From: Yinghuangia soli
GTDB lineage: Bacteria > Actinomycetota > Actinomycetes > Streptomycetales > Streptomycetaceae
Direction: 5' to 3'
Assembly (NCBI RefSeq): GCF_021502675.1
Contig: NZ_JAKFHA010000025.1
Span: 72,943 to 126,290 of the forward strand
Length of the DNA: 53,348 nucleotides
Shown piece after piece: positions 15,774-24,567 of the stretch. Each line of letters opens with the position of its first letter. The stretch's first letter is position 1. The notes under the pieces were generated by a model, which worked only from the letters and a program-made list of their open reading frames with translations, had not been told where the DNA came from and ran no database searches. The position numbers and the translations under genes are program-made.

Positions 15774-16994
15774 ATGCTGGCTCTCGTCCCCCGGAGCGGG
15801 TACAACTCGAATGTGGAACACGAGCCCGTCGGCAGCGCGCCCGGCGCCGACGATGCCGCACGCCTGCGGCGCCGGCTGGTCGACGAGCTGCGCTCCGCGG
15901 GCCGGCTGGACTCGCCCGAGGTCGCCCGGGCGATGGACACCGTGCCCCGCGACCGGTTCACGCCGCCCGGCACCGAGCTGCGCGATGCGTACGCGGACCG
16001 GGTGGTGGTGCTGGCCACCGACCGGTCCGGGGCGCCGATCAGCACGGTGAGCCAGCCCGCGATGGTGGCCCTGATGCTGGAGCAGCTCGACGTCCGGGCC
16101 GGACACCGGATCCTGGAGGTGGGCACCGGCAGCGGCTACAACACCGCGCTGCTGGCCGAGCTGACCGGGCCCGGCGGCCATGTGACCAGCATCGAGGTCG
16201 ACGACGCGCTGCTCCTGGGCGCCGCGGCGCGGCTCGCCGAGCTGGCGCCGGGCGAGGGCACCCCGCTGGATCTGCGGCGCGGCGACGGCTGGCTCGGCGT
16301 CCCGGGCAATGCGCCGTACGACCGCCTCGAATCGACCATCGGCGTGGACGACATCCCGCCCGCGTGGCGCGAGCAACTGGCGGACGGCGGGCTGCTGGTG
16401 GCACCGGTGTGGCTGCGTCCGGGCCTCGAACTGTCGGTGGCGATGCGGCGCGCCGGGCCGGTGCTGCACAGCGTGTCGGTGACGCAGTGCGGCTTCCTCC
16501 AGCTCCGCGGGCCGCACGGCGCCGATCCGCACAGCCGGCGGCTGGGCTCCGGGCTGTCGGTGGTCGGCGACGGGCTGACCGGCAAGGACGTCGAGATCAT
16601 CCGCGCGCTCGCGGAGACCGCGGGCGTGGACATCGGGCGGGTCCCGGGCCTGACCGAGCGGCGCTGGTGGGGGGTCAGCCTGTCGGACCCGCGTGCGGTC
16701 CTGTTCACCGGGCGGTACGGGACGCCGGTCGCGTGGGGGATCTACGAGCCGGACGGCCCGGAGGGCCCCGGTCTGGCGATCGGCAGCGACGGCACCGCGG
16801 TCGGGCACGGCGACCCGATCGCCGCCGAGATCCTGCGGCACCGCCTGGAGGACGCGCCGGAGGTCGACCCGTCCCGGCTGACCGTGACCGCGTTCCCGGC
16901 CGGCCATCCGGTGCCGCCGCCGCCCGCGGACGGGCACAGCTGGCGGATCACCCGCGCCCACCACCGCTACCGCATCCACGCTCCGGAGGAGTGA
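15774..16994 (+). CDS. PIMT-like methyltransferase, 406 aa
   Basis: The N-terminal half resembles protein-L-isoaspartate methyltransferases: PRDRFTPPG, then ISTVSQPAMVALMLEQL, then SAM motif I ILEVGTGSGYNTALLAEL. It is about twice the length of classical PIMT; the C-terminal 170 residues are a separate region without a recognised family. Such extended forms occur in actinomycetes, some in RiPP clusters where they modify aspartate, but no precursor peptide is visible nearby. The start is uncertain between ATG 15774 and GTG 15813, neither with a good ribosome binding site. It is convergent with the histidine kinase gene, separated by three bases. Confidence 0.78.
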   Translation: MLALVPRSGYNSNVEHEPVGSAPGADDAARLRRRLVDELRSAGRLDSPEVARAMDTVPRDRFTPPGTELRDAYADRVVVLATDRSGAPISTVSQPAMVALMLEQLDVRAGHRILEVGTGSGYNTALLAELTGPGGHVTSIEVDDALLLGAAARLAELAPGEGTPLDLRRGDGWLGVPGNAPYDRLESTIGVDDIPPAWREQLADGGLLVAPVWLRPGLELSVAMRRAGPVLHSVSVTQCGFLQLRGPHGADPHSRRLGSGLSVVGDGLTGKDVEIIRALAETAGVDIGRVPGLTERRWWGVSLSDPRAVLFTGRYGTPVAWGIYEPDGPEGPGLAIGSDGTAVGHGDPIAAEILRHRLEDAPEVDPSRLTVTAFPAGHPVPPPPADGHSWRITRAHHRYRIHAPEE

Positions 16995-16997
16995 CGG

Positions 16998-18872
16998 TCA
17001 GGCCGGGATGGCGAGCGGCAGGACGGCGGTGACGGTGGCGCCGTCCGGGGAGGTCTCGATGGTGAGCGTCCCGCCGATGCGCTCGGCGCGTTCGTGCATC
17101 GACCGGATGCCGACGCCGTGCCGCCAGGGGCCGGTGGACGGCCCGCGGTCCGCGACCGCGACGCGCAGCGCGGCGCCGCCGGGGAGGTCGAGGGTGAGCG
17201 TGGCGGCGGCCACCGCGGCGTGCCGGGCGATGTTGGTGACGGCCTCCACCGCGACCCGGTACGCGGCCACCTCGACGGCGGCGGGCAGCGGCGGGAGTAC
17301 CGCGGGGGCGTCGATGACCACCGCGAGCGGGCGCCCGTCGGCGGCGCGCAGCGGGGCGATGCGCTGCCGGATGGCGTCCACCAGGCCGAGTTCGTCCAGG
17401 GCGCGGGGGCGCAGGCCGTACACGATGCGGCGGATCTCGGCGATGGCGTCGCCGACGTCGCCGCGCAGGCCGCGGAGCGTCTCGACGGCCCGGTCCGGGT
17501 CGGTGCGGACCAGGTTGGCGGCGGCGTCGGCGCTGTAGGCGATGCCGGTGAGGGTGGGGCCGAGGCCGTCGTGGAGGTCGCGGCGCATGCGGCGGCGCTC
17601 CTCTTCGAGTGCGGTGACGACCAGGCCGCGGGAGACCCGGAGTTGCTCGCCGAGCCGGGCGGCGTGCAGGGCCTGCGCGAGCGGTGCGGCGACCAGGCCG
17701 ACGACGGCCGCGGCGCCCGGGGGCAGCCGCAGGTGGCCGGGTGGCAGGCCGACGACGAGGTCGCCGACCTCGTCCTGGCCGGCGCGGAGCGGGGTGACGG
17801 CGGTGTGCCGGGTGTCGACGGTCCCGGCGGTGGCGATCGTCTCGCCGTCCTGCCGCAGGGCGATGCCGGGGACGCCCAGGGTGGTGCGCAGTGTGTGCAG
17901 CCACAGCGGCGGCGGGGCGCCCGCGGTGAGGTCGGTGCCGAGGCGGGTCAGGGTCTCCACGGCGTCCGCCGAGCGGCCGAAGAGCATCTCGTCCATGCTC
18001 GCCTCGACCCTGAGGCGGACGCGCTGGTAGCCCGCGGCGATCGCGGCGGCGAGCAGTGCCGGGACGCCCTTGGCGGGCCGCTCCCCCGCGGCCATCTCCC
18101 ATACCGAGGCGACACCTTCGTAGACCGCGGCGCTCAGGGTGAGCATCACCAGCAGGACACTCGCGCTGCGGATCACGGAGCGCACGTCCACGGCGTGCGG
18201 AGCGACGAGCGCGACGGTGAGTGCGGCGGGCAGGATCAGGCAGAGCAGACCGGAGACCACCATCTCGGTGCGGTGCCCGATGGCGGCCGAACCGAAGGCG
18301 GCGAAGTAGAGCATGCCGCCGAGCGTCGACACGGCCGCGCCGAAGACCAGCCACAGTACGCGGCGCCGGTCGTCCTGCGAGCCGGACTCGAACAGCGCCG
18401 TCAGCCCCGCGCCGACCGCGACGAAGGAGGCCAGGGTCGCGGCGATGCGGGCGGAATCGCCGCCCCAGGCGGACGTCGCGGCGCAGGCGAGCCCGGTGCC
18501 GACGGCGCCCGCGTCGGCCAGGCGGGCCAGTCGGCGCGATACGGGTTCCTCGACGGCGCGCAGCAGGGCGGGCGGGAACAGGACGCTGATCCCCAGGACG
18601 GCAAGTGCCTTGGCGGCCGGGACGCTTCCGGCCGCACGGACGAGGGGTGCAGCCGCCGTCGCGGCGGCCGCGGCGGCCAGCCAGCACGCTGCGGATGCCC
18701 GGCCGTGGAAGGCGACCGCGGCCGCGGAGCCGGCCAGGCCCGCGCCCACGATGAGCGACCAGATGACCCACTCGTCGGCGGTTTCGGGGGCCGCGAATCC
18801 GAGCGAGGCGGCGGCGGTGCCGACGAGCAGGGCCAGGCCTGCGCAGAGCGCGGCGGCGCGGGACCGTGCCAT
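16998..18872 (-). CDS. NarL-type sensor histidine kinase
   Basis: A 624-residue membrane kinase. Residues 1-280 hold several hydrophobic segments (about eight predicted helices). A GAF-like region follows, then a HisKA_3 dimerisation domain with the H-box RRDLHDGLGPTLTGIAY (H434) and an HATPase domain with EAVTNIARHA and GVGIRSMHERAERIGG. This is the NarX/DesK class. ATG 18872 lies 56 bases after the stop of the response regulator, so regulator and kinase form one transcript with the regulator first. The input signal is unknown; the multi-helix sensor suggests a membrane or lipophilic stimulus. Confidence 0.87.
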   Translation of the reverse strand: MARSRAAALCAGLALLVGTAAASLGFAAPETADEWVIWSLIVGAGLAGSAAAVAFHGRASAACWLAAAAAATAAAPLVRAAGSVPAAKALAVLGISVLFPPALLRAVEEPVSRRLARLADAGAVGTGLACAATSAWGGDSARIAATLASFVAVGAGLTALFESGSQDDRRRVLWLVFGAAVSTLGGMLYFAAFGSAAIGHRTEMVVSGLLCLILPAALTVALVAPHAVDVRSVIRSASVLLVMLTLSAAVYEGVASVWEMAAGERPAKGVPALLAAAIAAGYQRVRLRVEASMDEMLFGRSADAVETLTRLGTDLTAGAPPPLWLHTLRTTLGVPGIALRQDGETIATAGTVDTRHTAVTPLRAGQDEVGDLVVGLPPGHLRLPPGAAAVVGLVAAPLAQALHAARLGEQLRVSRGLVVTALEEERRRMRRDLHDGLGPTLTGIAYSADAAANLVRTDPDRAVETLRGLRGDVGDAIAEIRRIVYGLRPRALDELGLVDAIRQRIAPLRAADGRPLAVVIDAPAVLPPLPAAVEVAAYRVAVEAVTNIARHAAVAAATLTLDLPGGAALRVAVADRGPSTGPWRHGVGIRSMHERAERIGGTLTIETSPDGATVTAVLPLAIPA

Positions 18873-18928
18873 CACGGGCTGCCGTTTCGCGCGCGGAGGC
18901 TCGGAGAGAGGCCCGGGCGGAGGCCGGA

Positions 18929-19612
18929 TCACGGGCGGGCGCCGGGTCCGGGGCCGCCCAGGCCGTGCTCCCGGGCGAGGATCACGGCTTCGGCCCGGCT
19001 GCCCACCTCCAGCTTGGCGAAGATGGCCGACAGGTGGTTGGCGACGGTCTTGGCGGCCAGGGCGAGTTCGGCGGCGACCCGGGCGTTGCTGTCGCCGCGC
19101 GCGACCCGGTCGAGCACTTCCCTTTCCCGTGCGGTGAGTTCGGGGAACGGGACGGGAGGCCCGGGGGCGGGGTCGAGGTGTCCGAGCAGCCGTGCCGCGA
19201 CATGCGGCCCCATGACGACCTGCCCGGCCGCGACCGCCCGGATACTGGCCAGGATCTCTTCCTGCTCGGCGCCCTTGAGGACGTAACCGCGGGCCCCGGC
19301 GCGCATCGCGGACAGCACGGTCTCGTCGTCCTCGAACATGGTGACGACCAGCACCGCGACGCCCGGGGCGAGCGCGGCGAGCCTGCGGGTGGCCTCGATG
19401 CCGTCCATGGCCGGCATCTGGATGTCCATCACGACGACGTCCGGGCGACTCAACTGCACTTCCCGCAAAGCCTCTTCGCCGCTCGCGGCCTCGGCCACCA
19501 CGGCGACGCCGTCCAGCGAGGCGAGCAGCGCGCTCATGCCGCGGCGCACGACCGGGTGGTCGTCGGCGATGAGCACCCGGATGGGGCGGGCAGCGGGAAT
19601 CGCGGAGGCCAT
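18929..19612 (-). CDS. NarL/FixJ family response regulator
   Basis: A 227-residue regulator with a receiver domain (acidic pocket D17-D18, phospho-acceptor D63 in VVMDIQMPAMDG, lysine in GYVLKGAE) and a C-terminal LuxR-type HTH (ELTAREREVLDRVARG, then KTVANHLSAIFAKLEV). It precedes its kinase partner by 56 bases. The gene diverges from a small membrane protein 208 bp away, a likely target by position. The receiver and HTH residues all look intact. Confidence 0.9.
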   Translation of the reverse strand: MASAIPAARPIRVLIADDHPVVRRGMSALLASLDGVAVVAEAASGEEALREVQLSRPDVVVMDIQMPAMDGIEATRRLAALAPGVAVLVVTMFEDDETVLSAMRAGARGYVLKGAEQEEILASIRAVAAGQVVMGPHVAARLLGHLDPAPGPPVPFPELTAREREVLDRVARGDSNARVAAELALAAKTVANHLSAIFAKLEVGSRAEAVILAREHGLGGPGPGARP

Positions 19613-19820
19613 GTCCCGATGATGGCCGAGCGCGGTCCCGGCGGGGAGGGTCCGGTATTCCCGGCCGCCCGGGAGAACTTCCCGGTGCGCCGGGCGATTT
19701 CGCCGATGCGCCGGTCCGGGCTCGGGCCCGATGCTGGAGTCCGCGAGGCGGTGGCCGGCCGATCACGCTCAGGGTCGGCATCAGGATCAGGACCGGAATG
19801 GGACGGGATGGGGTGGGGAC

Positions 19821-20291
19821 ATGACCGAGGCACAGGCACGAGCGGTATCCCGGGTACGGGAACCGCTCACCCGCAAGAACAAGATCGGGCTCGGGCTCGC
19901 CGTGTTCCTCGGCCTGATCGGCGCCACGAGCTTCTTCGGGGCGCCGGGCGGCGAGGGCGACTCCGAAGGCCCGCCGCAGGGCGTGCTGATCGCGGACGGC
20001 GTGCTCGGCGTGATCACGTTGATCGCGGTCGTGTACGCGTGGCGCACGGCGGACCGCACCGGTTCGCGGATCGTCGCGGGGTCGCGGATCCTGGCGGCCG
20101 TCACGTCCCTTCCGGCGTTCTTCGTCGAGGGGGTGCCGGCCTTCGTGGTGGCGCTGGTCGCGGTGCTCGTCGTGGTCACCGCGGTCACCGTGGCATTGGT
20201 CCTGTCGCGGCCCGCCCCGGAGTCCGGGGCGCCGGCCGCGGCCGGGCCCGGAGGCTGGGGGGCCTACGGGCGCCGTCAGCGGGGGGTCTAG
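19821..20291 (+). CDS. Hypothetical membrane protein, 156 aa
   Basis: A 156-residue protein with a basic N-terminal stretch and three or four hydrophobic segments: GLGLAVFLGLIGATSFFG, VLIADGVLGVITLIAVVYAW, and a long C-terminal stretch from about residue 95 to 130. ATG 19821 is preceded by a GGGG-rich stretch. No family was recognised. It is divergent from the NarL-type regulator and convergent with the OmpR-type kinase. Its transcript should end at the strong hairpin at 20308-20340. Confidence 0.65.
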   Translation: MTEAQARAVSRVREPLTRKNKIGLGLAVFLGLIGATSFFGAPGGEGDSEGPPQGVLIADGVLGVITLIAVVYAWRTADRTGSRIVAGSRILAAVTSLPAFFVEGVPAFVVALVAVLVVVTAVTVALVLSRPAPESGAPAAAGPGGWGAYGRRQRGV

Positions 20292-20307
20292 AGCGGGCGC
20301 GGTGGGT

Positions 20308-20340
20308 CCGGCCGGGACGTCCTTGGGGCGTCCCGGCCGG
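20308..20340. terminator. Strong bidirectional terminator
   Basis: CCGGCCGGGACG (20308-20319) and CGTCCCGGCCGG (20329-20340) form a perfect 12-bp stem with a 9-base loop. It lies 16 bases past the stop of the membrane protein gene and in the tail of the convergent kinase gene. Its right arm is part of the first unit of the 26-bp repeat array. Confidence 0.65.
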
Positions 20341-20402
20341 CCGCGTTGTCGGGGCGTCCCGGATTGCTGCGTATTCGGGGCGTCCCGGTTTGCCGAGTTT
20401 TC
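20325..20402. repeat. Three 26-bp degenerate tandem repeats
   Basis: GGGGCGTCCCGG occurs at 20325-20336, 20351-20362 and 20377-20388, with an exact period of 26 bases. The rest of each unit is related and ends in TTGTC, TATTC or TTTTC. The array fills the gap between two convergent genes. One inverted core (CCGGGACG) lies just to its left and forms the terminator stem. Confidence 0.7.
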
Positions 20403-20421
20403 GGGTCGGGCGCGGCCGCGG

Positions 20422-21672
20422 TCAGGCGGCCGGGAGCCGTACGGTCACGACGAGGCCGCCCTCGGTGCGGGCCTCGGCGTCGATGCGTCCGCCGTGCGAG
20501 TCGACGACGGCCTGGACGATCGACAGGCCCAGGCCCACGCTGCCGCCGGTCCGCCCGACGCGTCCGGCCAGCCGGGCCTGCTTGCCGCGGTGGAACGGCT
20601 CGAACAGGTTCTCCACCTCGGCCGGGTCGACGTCGGGACCGGAGTTGAGCACCCGCAGTTCCACGCCGAAGTTCGAGCGTCCCGTGGTCACCTGGATGTG
20701 CCCGCGGCCGTCCGCACCGGGTTCGTTGTGCCGGACCGCGTTCTGCACCAGGTTCGCCGCCACTTGTTCGAGCAGCACCGGGTCCCCCGAGGTCGGCGCG
20801 CGGCCGAAGTCGGTGGTGACGACGATGCCGCGCTGCGCGGCCTCGTCCAGGTAGGTGTCGACCGCATGGGAAGCCAGCCCGGCCATGTCCGTCTCGGTGT
20901 AACTCGCGGGACCCTGCTGGCCCTTGGCGAGGAGCAGCAGGCTGTCGACGAGCTTCTCGCTGCGTTCGGTGGCGCGCAGGGCCTGTTCGATGGACGGCTT
21001 GAGGTCGTCCGGGACCCGGCCTTCCGCCAGCGGGATCTCCAGCGCGGTGCGCTGCAGGGCCAGGGGGGTGCGCAGTTCGTGCGAGGCGTTGGCGGCGAAG
21101 CGGCGGTTGGCGCCGAACGCCCGGTCCAGGCGTCCGAGCATGGCGTCGAACGTGTCGCCGAGTTCCTTGATCTCGTCGGCCGGTCCGACCAGCGCGAGGC
21201 GGTCGTGCAGGTTGCGTTCGGAGATGGTGCGGGCCGCGGCGGTCACGGTGTGCAGCCGGGCCAGGGAGCGGCCGGCCACCCACCAGCCGAGTGCGACGGC
21301 CACCAGGGCGAGCACGCCCAGGGTGATCAGGGACTGCCCGACCAGGGCGTCCAGCACGATCGACTTGAAGTCGACGAAGCGGGCCAGTGCGACCGCGGTC
21401 GCCTGCTGGGCGGGCATGCTCGGGCCGGTCGTGCTGCCGTCGGAGGGCAGTGCGGGCTGGGCAGGTACCAGGCCGCTCATCGGGGTCTGGTCCGTGGTCT
21501 CGATCGGCGCCGAGGTGACCACGCTGCTGTGGTCGCCCAGGATGCGGTTCACCGCGAGGTACTGCACGAAGAGCAGCACGGCGCCGCAGCCGAGGAAGAG
21601 CGCTCCGTACAGGACGGCGAGGCGGGTCCGGATGCGCAGCCCGACGGGCTTGCCGGACTTCATGCGCTTCAC
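20422..21672 (-). CDS. OmpR-partner sensor histidine kinase
   Basis: A 416-residue kinase with two membrane segments (about residues 18-41 and 113-134) enclosing a 70-residue extracytoplasmic loop. HAMP, HisKA (NASHELRTPLALQRT, H198) and HATPase domains follow (NLVQNAVRHN, then GLGLSIVQAVVDSHGG). GTG 21672 overlaps the stop of the response regulator as GTGA, so the two are coupled; ATG 21663 is an alternative. It is encoded with the regulator and divergent from the lipoprotein-adaptor-ABC operon, which it presumably controls in response to a cell-envelope signal. Confidence 0.88.
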   Translation of the reverse strand: MKRMKSGKPVGLRIRTRLAVLYGALFLGCGAVLLFVQYLAVNRILGDHSSVVTSAPIETTDQTPMSGLVPAQPALPSDGSTTGPSMPAQQATAVALARFVDFKSIVLDALVGQSLITLGVLALVAVALGWWVAGRSLARLHTVTAAARTISERNLHDRLALVGPADEIKELGDTFDAMLGRLDRAFGANRRFAANASHELRTPLALQRTALEIPLAEGRVPDDLKPSIEQALRATERSEKLVDSLLLLAKGQQGPASYTETDMAGLASHAVDTYLDEAAQRGIVVTTDFGRAPTSGDPVLLEQVAANLVQNAVRHNEPGADGRGHIQVTTGRSNFGVELRVLNSGPDVDPAEVENLFEPFHRGKQARLAGRVGRTGGSVGLGLSIVQAVVDSHGGRIDAEARTEGGLVVTVRLPAA

Positions 21673-22325
21673 AGCCGGTACCCCACGCCCGGCACCGCTT
21701 CGACCAGCGGCGGGTCGCCGAGTTTGCGGCGCAGGCCGTGCATCGCGACCTTGACCACCGAGCTGCGCGGGTCCACGGCCTCTTCCCAGGCCTCGTCGAG
21801 CAGGTCGGCGTGCGTGACCACGCCGCCGTCCGCTTCCAGGAGCAGCTGCAGGATGACCATCTCCTTGGGGCTCAGCCGCAGCAGGCGCCCGTCGCGCTCG
21901 GCAATGTGCCGCTGCGGGTCGAGCACCACGCCTTTGCCGGCCAGCACGGAGCCGGCGTTCTGCACGCCGCCGCGCCGGGCCAGGGCGTGGATCCGGGCGA
22001 TCAGTTCGGTGTACGCGAACGGCTTCGCGAGGTAGTCGTCGGCGCCGAGGTTGAGTCCGTCGACCCGGTCGGCCAGCGAGCCGGACGCGGTCAGCATCAG
22101 GATGCGGGCGCCGTTGCGGGTCGCGACCAGGGTCCGGCAGACCGCGTCGCCGTGCAGCACGGGGAGGTCGCGGTCCAGCACGACGACGTCGTACGCGGAC
22201 GCTGCGGCGTGTTCGAGGGCGCGTGCGCCGTCGCGGGCGACGTCGACCGAGAAGCCCTGTCTGCGCAGGCCGTCCGCGAGCAGGTCGGCCATTTCTTCCT
22301 CGTCCTCGACGATGAGGATCTTCAC
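21669..22325 (-). CDS. OmpR family response regulator
   Basis: A 218-residue regulator with a receiver domain (E7-D8 pocket, phospho-acceptor D51 in VVVLDRDLP, lysine in YLAKPF) and a C-terminal winged helix (RLLRLSPKEMVILQLLLE, then VKVAMHGLRRKLG, then GVGYRL). GTG 22325 is supported by AAGGAGG about ten bases upstream; the frame is open further upstream but without a ribosome binding site. It shares a 251-bp promoter region with the divergent ABC operon, where 11-bp direct repeats typical of OmpR-family sites are found. Confidence 0.9.
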   Translation of the reverse strand: MKILIVEDEEEMADLLADGLRRQGFSVDVARDGARALEHAAASAYDVVVLDRDLPVLHGDAVCRTLVATRNGARILMLTASGSLADRVDGLNLGADDYLAKPFAYTELIARIHALARRGGVQNAGSVLAGKGVVLDPQRHIAERDGRLLRLSPKEMVILQLLLEADGGVVTHADLLDEAWEEAVDPRSSVVKVAMHGLRRKLGDPPLVEAVPGVGYRL

Positions 22326-22468
22326 GGGGCGTCGGCCTCCTTCCGGTCTCGTCTCCGATGGGTACGCGTCCTGCTCGATCGTGCAGGGCGCCGGGCGCGC
22401 AAGATCAATCGTCGCACCGGGGCCGGGCCGCACCGGGGAAGCGCGACGGATCCAGAGTCCGCCGCCGC

Positions 22469-22517
22469 CGGTTAGCGACCGGTTAGCGCGGTCCGAACCG
22501 CCTGCCAACCGCCTGCT
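22469..22517. promoter_or_regulatory. Two pairs of 11-bp direct repeats (candidate response-regulator sites)
   Basis: CGGTTAGCG occurs at 22469-22477 and 22480-22488. AACCGCCTGC occurs at 22496-22505 and 22507-22516. Both pairs have an 11-base period, the spacing of OmpR/PhoB-type direct repeats. They lie 60-108 bases before the lipoprotein gene and about 145 bases from the divergent regulator gene. A possible -10 (TAGAAC) follows near 22521. Confidence 0.6.
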
Positions 22518-22576
22518 CCCTAGAACTGGTGGCACGCCGGGCGGCAGCGGGCCGCCCCCTCCGAAGGGACCCCACG

Positions 22577-23167
22577 ATGCGGAACCTCCCGTTGCTCCAC
22601 CGCAGCCGTCTGCACCGTGCCTTCACCGGGACCGCCGCGCTCGCGCTCGGCTCGGTGCTGATGCTCTCGGCCTGCTCCTCCGGGGGCGGGGACAAGGACG
22701 ACAAGGTCGCCTCGATCGACAAGAACGGCGGCGCCTCGTCCGATGCCAAGGGCGGCACCGGCGGCGGTGCCGCGGCCGGCGAGAAGGGCGACATGGTCAA
22801 GTACGCGCAGTGCATGCGGGAGAACGGCGTGGACATGCCCGACCCGAGCGCCGACGGGATGATGCAGGCGATGCCGGCCGGCGAAGCGGGCAGCGCCGAG
22901 ATGGCCAAGGTCGAGAAGGCGTCCGAGGCGTGCCGCAAGTGGCTGCCGAACGGCGGCGAGGTGACCGAGAAGCAGAAGGCCGAGGACCGCGAGAAGCAGC
23001 TCAAGATGGCCAAGTGCCTCCGTGAGCATGGTCTCAACGTCAACGACCCGGAGCCGAACGGCGGCTTGGCCATCGGTATCGACGGCGACCAGGCGAAGGT
23101 CGACGAGGCCATGAAGGCCTGCGCCGGGGACGGTACCGGCCTCAACTCGGCGACGGTCACCCGATGA
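22577..23167 (+). CDS. Lipoprotein with duplicated cysteine motif, first gene of the ABC operon
   Basis: A 196-residue lipoprotein: basic N terminus, hydrophobic stretch and lipobox LSAC with acceptor C33. The mature part holds two related units, KYAQCMRENGVDMPDP and KMAKCLREHGLNVNDP, each followed by a second cysteine (EACRKW and KACAGD), suggesting two small disulfide-bonded repeats. ATG 22577 follows GAAGGGAC. Its stop overlaps the adaptor start as ATGA. Similar lipoproteins often accompany ABC efflux operons in actinobacteria, but their role is not established; a substrate-capturing or signalling subunit is inferred. Confidence 0.8.
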   Translation: MRNLPLLHRSRLHRAFTGTAALALGSVLMLSACSSGGGDKDDKVASIDKNGGASSDAKGGTGGGAAAGEKGDMVKYAQCMRENGVDMPDPSADGMMQAMPAGEAGSAEMAKVEKASEACRKWLPNGGEVTEKQKAEDREKQLKMAKCLREHGLNVNDPEPNGGLAIGIDGDQAKVDEAMKACAGDGTGLNSATVTR

Positions 23168-24567
23168 CGGCCCCCCTCCCGGGCGGGTTCACCCCGGACG
23201 ACCACGCGGACCTGTCCGAGCCTGCCGCGCACGGCCGGACGCGCAAGTCCGCGCGTACCCGCACGATCGCGGTCGCGGGCGTGGCGGCGGTCGTCGCGCT
23301 GGGCGTCGGCGGCGCCGTGGTCTTCGCGCCGAACGACAACGCCGGCAAGGCGGCCTCGGAGTCCCCCGACCAGGGCGCGACCGCCCCGGTCGTCCAGGGC
23401 GACCTGACGGTCAACGCCGAGGTCGACGGGACGCTTGGCTACGGCGGCACCGAATCGGTCTTCGCGCAGTCGCCCGACACGGGCAACGGCTCGGGCGGGG
23501 GCACGGGCGGCTCCGGCGGCAGCGGCGGTTCGGGCGGCGGTGCTCCGGGCGGTTCCGGAGGCACCGGCGGCGGCACCGGGGGTGGCGGCGCGCCCGACCC
23601 GCAGAAGACGCCCGGCAACCCGCCGGCCTCGAATCCGCCGAGCAGCCCGCCCGCGCTCACCCCGGAGCAGAAGGAGCGCAAGAAGGAAGAGGAACTGGCG
23701 TCCGTACCGCGGATCTTCACCGGCCTGCCCAAGGTCGGCGACGTGATCGAGCGCGGCGGCACCATGTTCTCCGTGAACGGCCGGCCCGTGCCGCTGTTCT
23801 ACGGCGGCGCACCGCTGTGGCGCGCCCTCGAGAAGGGCGTCGCGGACGGCCCGGACGTGGAGGTCCTGGAGTCCAATCTGGCGGCGCTGGGGTTCGGCAA
23901 GGACCTCACGATCGACCGGAAGTTCACCGAGGGCACCGCGGCCGCGGTCAAGCGCTGGCAGAAGTCGCTCGGCATGCCGCAGACCGGCCGGGTCGACCCG
24001 TCGGCGGTCGCGGTGCAGTCCGGGCCGGTCCGGGTCACCCAGGTGAAGGCCGCGGTCGGCGGGCCCGCGCAGGGCGAGGTGGCCACCGTCTCGGGCACCG
24101 GGCGCCGCATCGACGTGAAGCTGCCGGTCGACAAGCAGGGCCTGGCGAAGAAGGGCGACAAGGTCACCGTGCGGCTGCCGGACGGCAAGACCACCGCGGG
24201 CACGGTCTCCGAGATCGGCACGGTCGCCGAGAAGGAGGAGGGCGGCGGCATGCCCGGCGCACCGGGCGGGGGCGGCAAGGCCACCATCAAGGTGACCGTC
24301 ACGCTCGACAAGCCCGAGGACGCGGGCAGCCTGGACGGTGCCCCGGTGTCCGTCGGCTTCACGAGCCAGAGCCGCAAGGGCGTCCTCTCGGTCCCGGTCA
24401 ACGCGCTCGTCGCGCTCGCCGAGGGCGGCTACGCGGTCGAGGTCGTGGACCCGGCGACCGGCGGCCGCAAGCTGGTCGGCGTCAAGACGGGGCTGTTCGC
24501 GAACGGCCGTGTCGAGGTGAGCGGCGAGGGGCTCGGCGCCGGCCAGAAGGTCCGGGTGCCGGCATGA
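23164..24567 (+). CDS. Membrane-fusion (HlyD/MacA-like) adaptor with peptidoglycan-binding domain
   Basis: A 467-residue protein with one N-terminal membrane segment (about residues 34-55) and an outer domain. A glycine/serine-rich linker (about 108-146) and a proline-rich stretch precede a charged helix (EQKERKKEEELA). A PG_binding_1-like domain follows at about 226-275 (ESNLAALGFG, then VKRWQKSLGM), then beta-rich segments resembling the MacA barrel (KGDKVTVRLPDGK, VPVNALVALAEGGYAV). The usual coiled-coil hairpin is replaced by the peptidoglycan-binding insert, fitting an envelope without an outer membrane. It is coupled by ATGA overlaps to both neighbours. Confidence 0.82.
   Translation: MTAPLPGGFTPDDHADLSEPAAHGRTRKSARTRTIAVAGVAAVVALGVGGAVVFAPNDNAGKAASESPDQGATAPVVQGDLTVNAEVDGTLGYGGTESVFAQSPDTGNGSGGGTGGSGGSGGSGGGAPGGSGGTGGGTGGGGAPDPQKTPGNPPASNPPSSPPALTPEQKERKKEEELASVPRIFTGLPKVGDVIERGGTMFSVNGRPVPLFYGGAPLWRALEKGVADGPDVEVLESNLAALGFGKDLTIDRKFTEGTAAAVKRWQKSLGMPQTGRVDPSAVAVQSGPVRVTQVKAAVGGPAQGEVATVSGTGRRIDVKLPVDKQGLAKKGDKVTVRLPDGKTTAGTVSEIGTVAEKEEGGGMPGAPGGGGKATIKVTVTLDKPEDAGSLDGAPVSVGFTSQSRKGVLSVPVNALVALAEGGYAVEVVDPATGGRKLVGVKTGLFANGRVEVSGEGLGAGQKVRVPA

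Noticed and set aside
15774-16994. RiPP aspartate-modifying methyltransferase cluster
   Set aside because: The PIMT-like protein alone suggested it, but no precursor peptide, cyclase or other RiPP gene is visible on either side.
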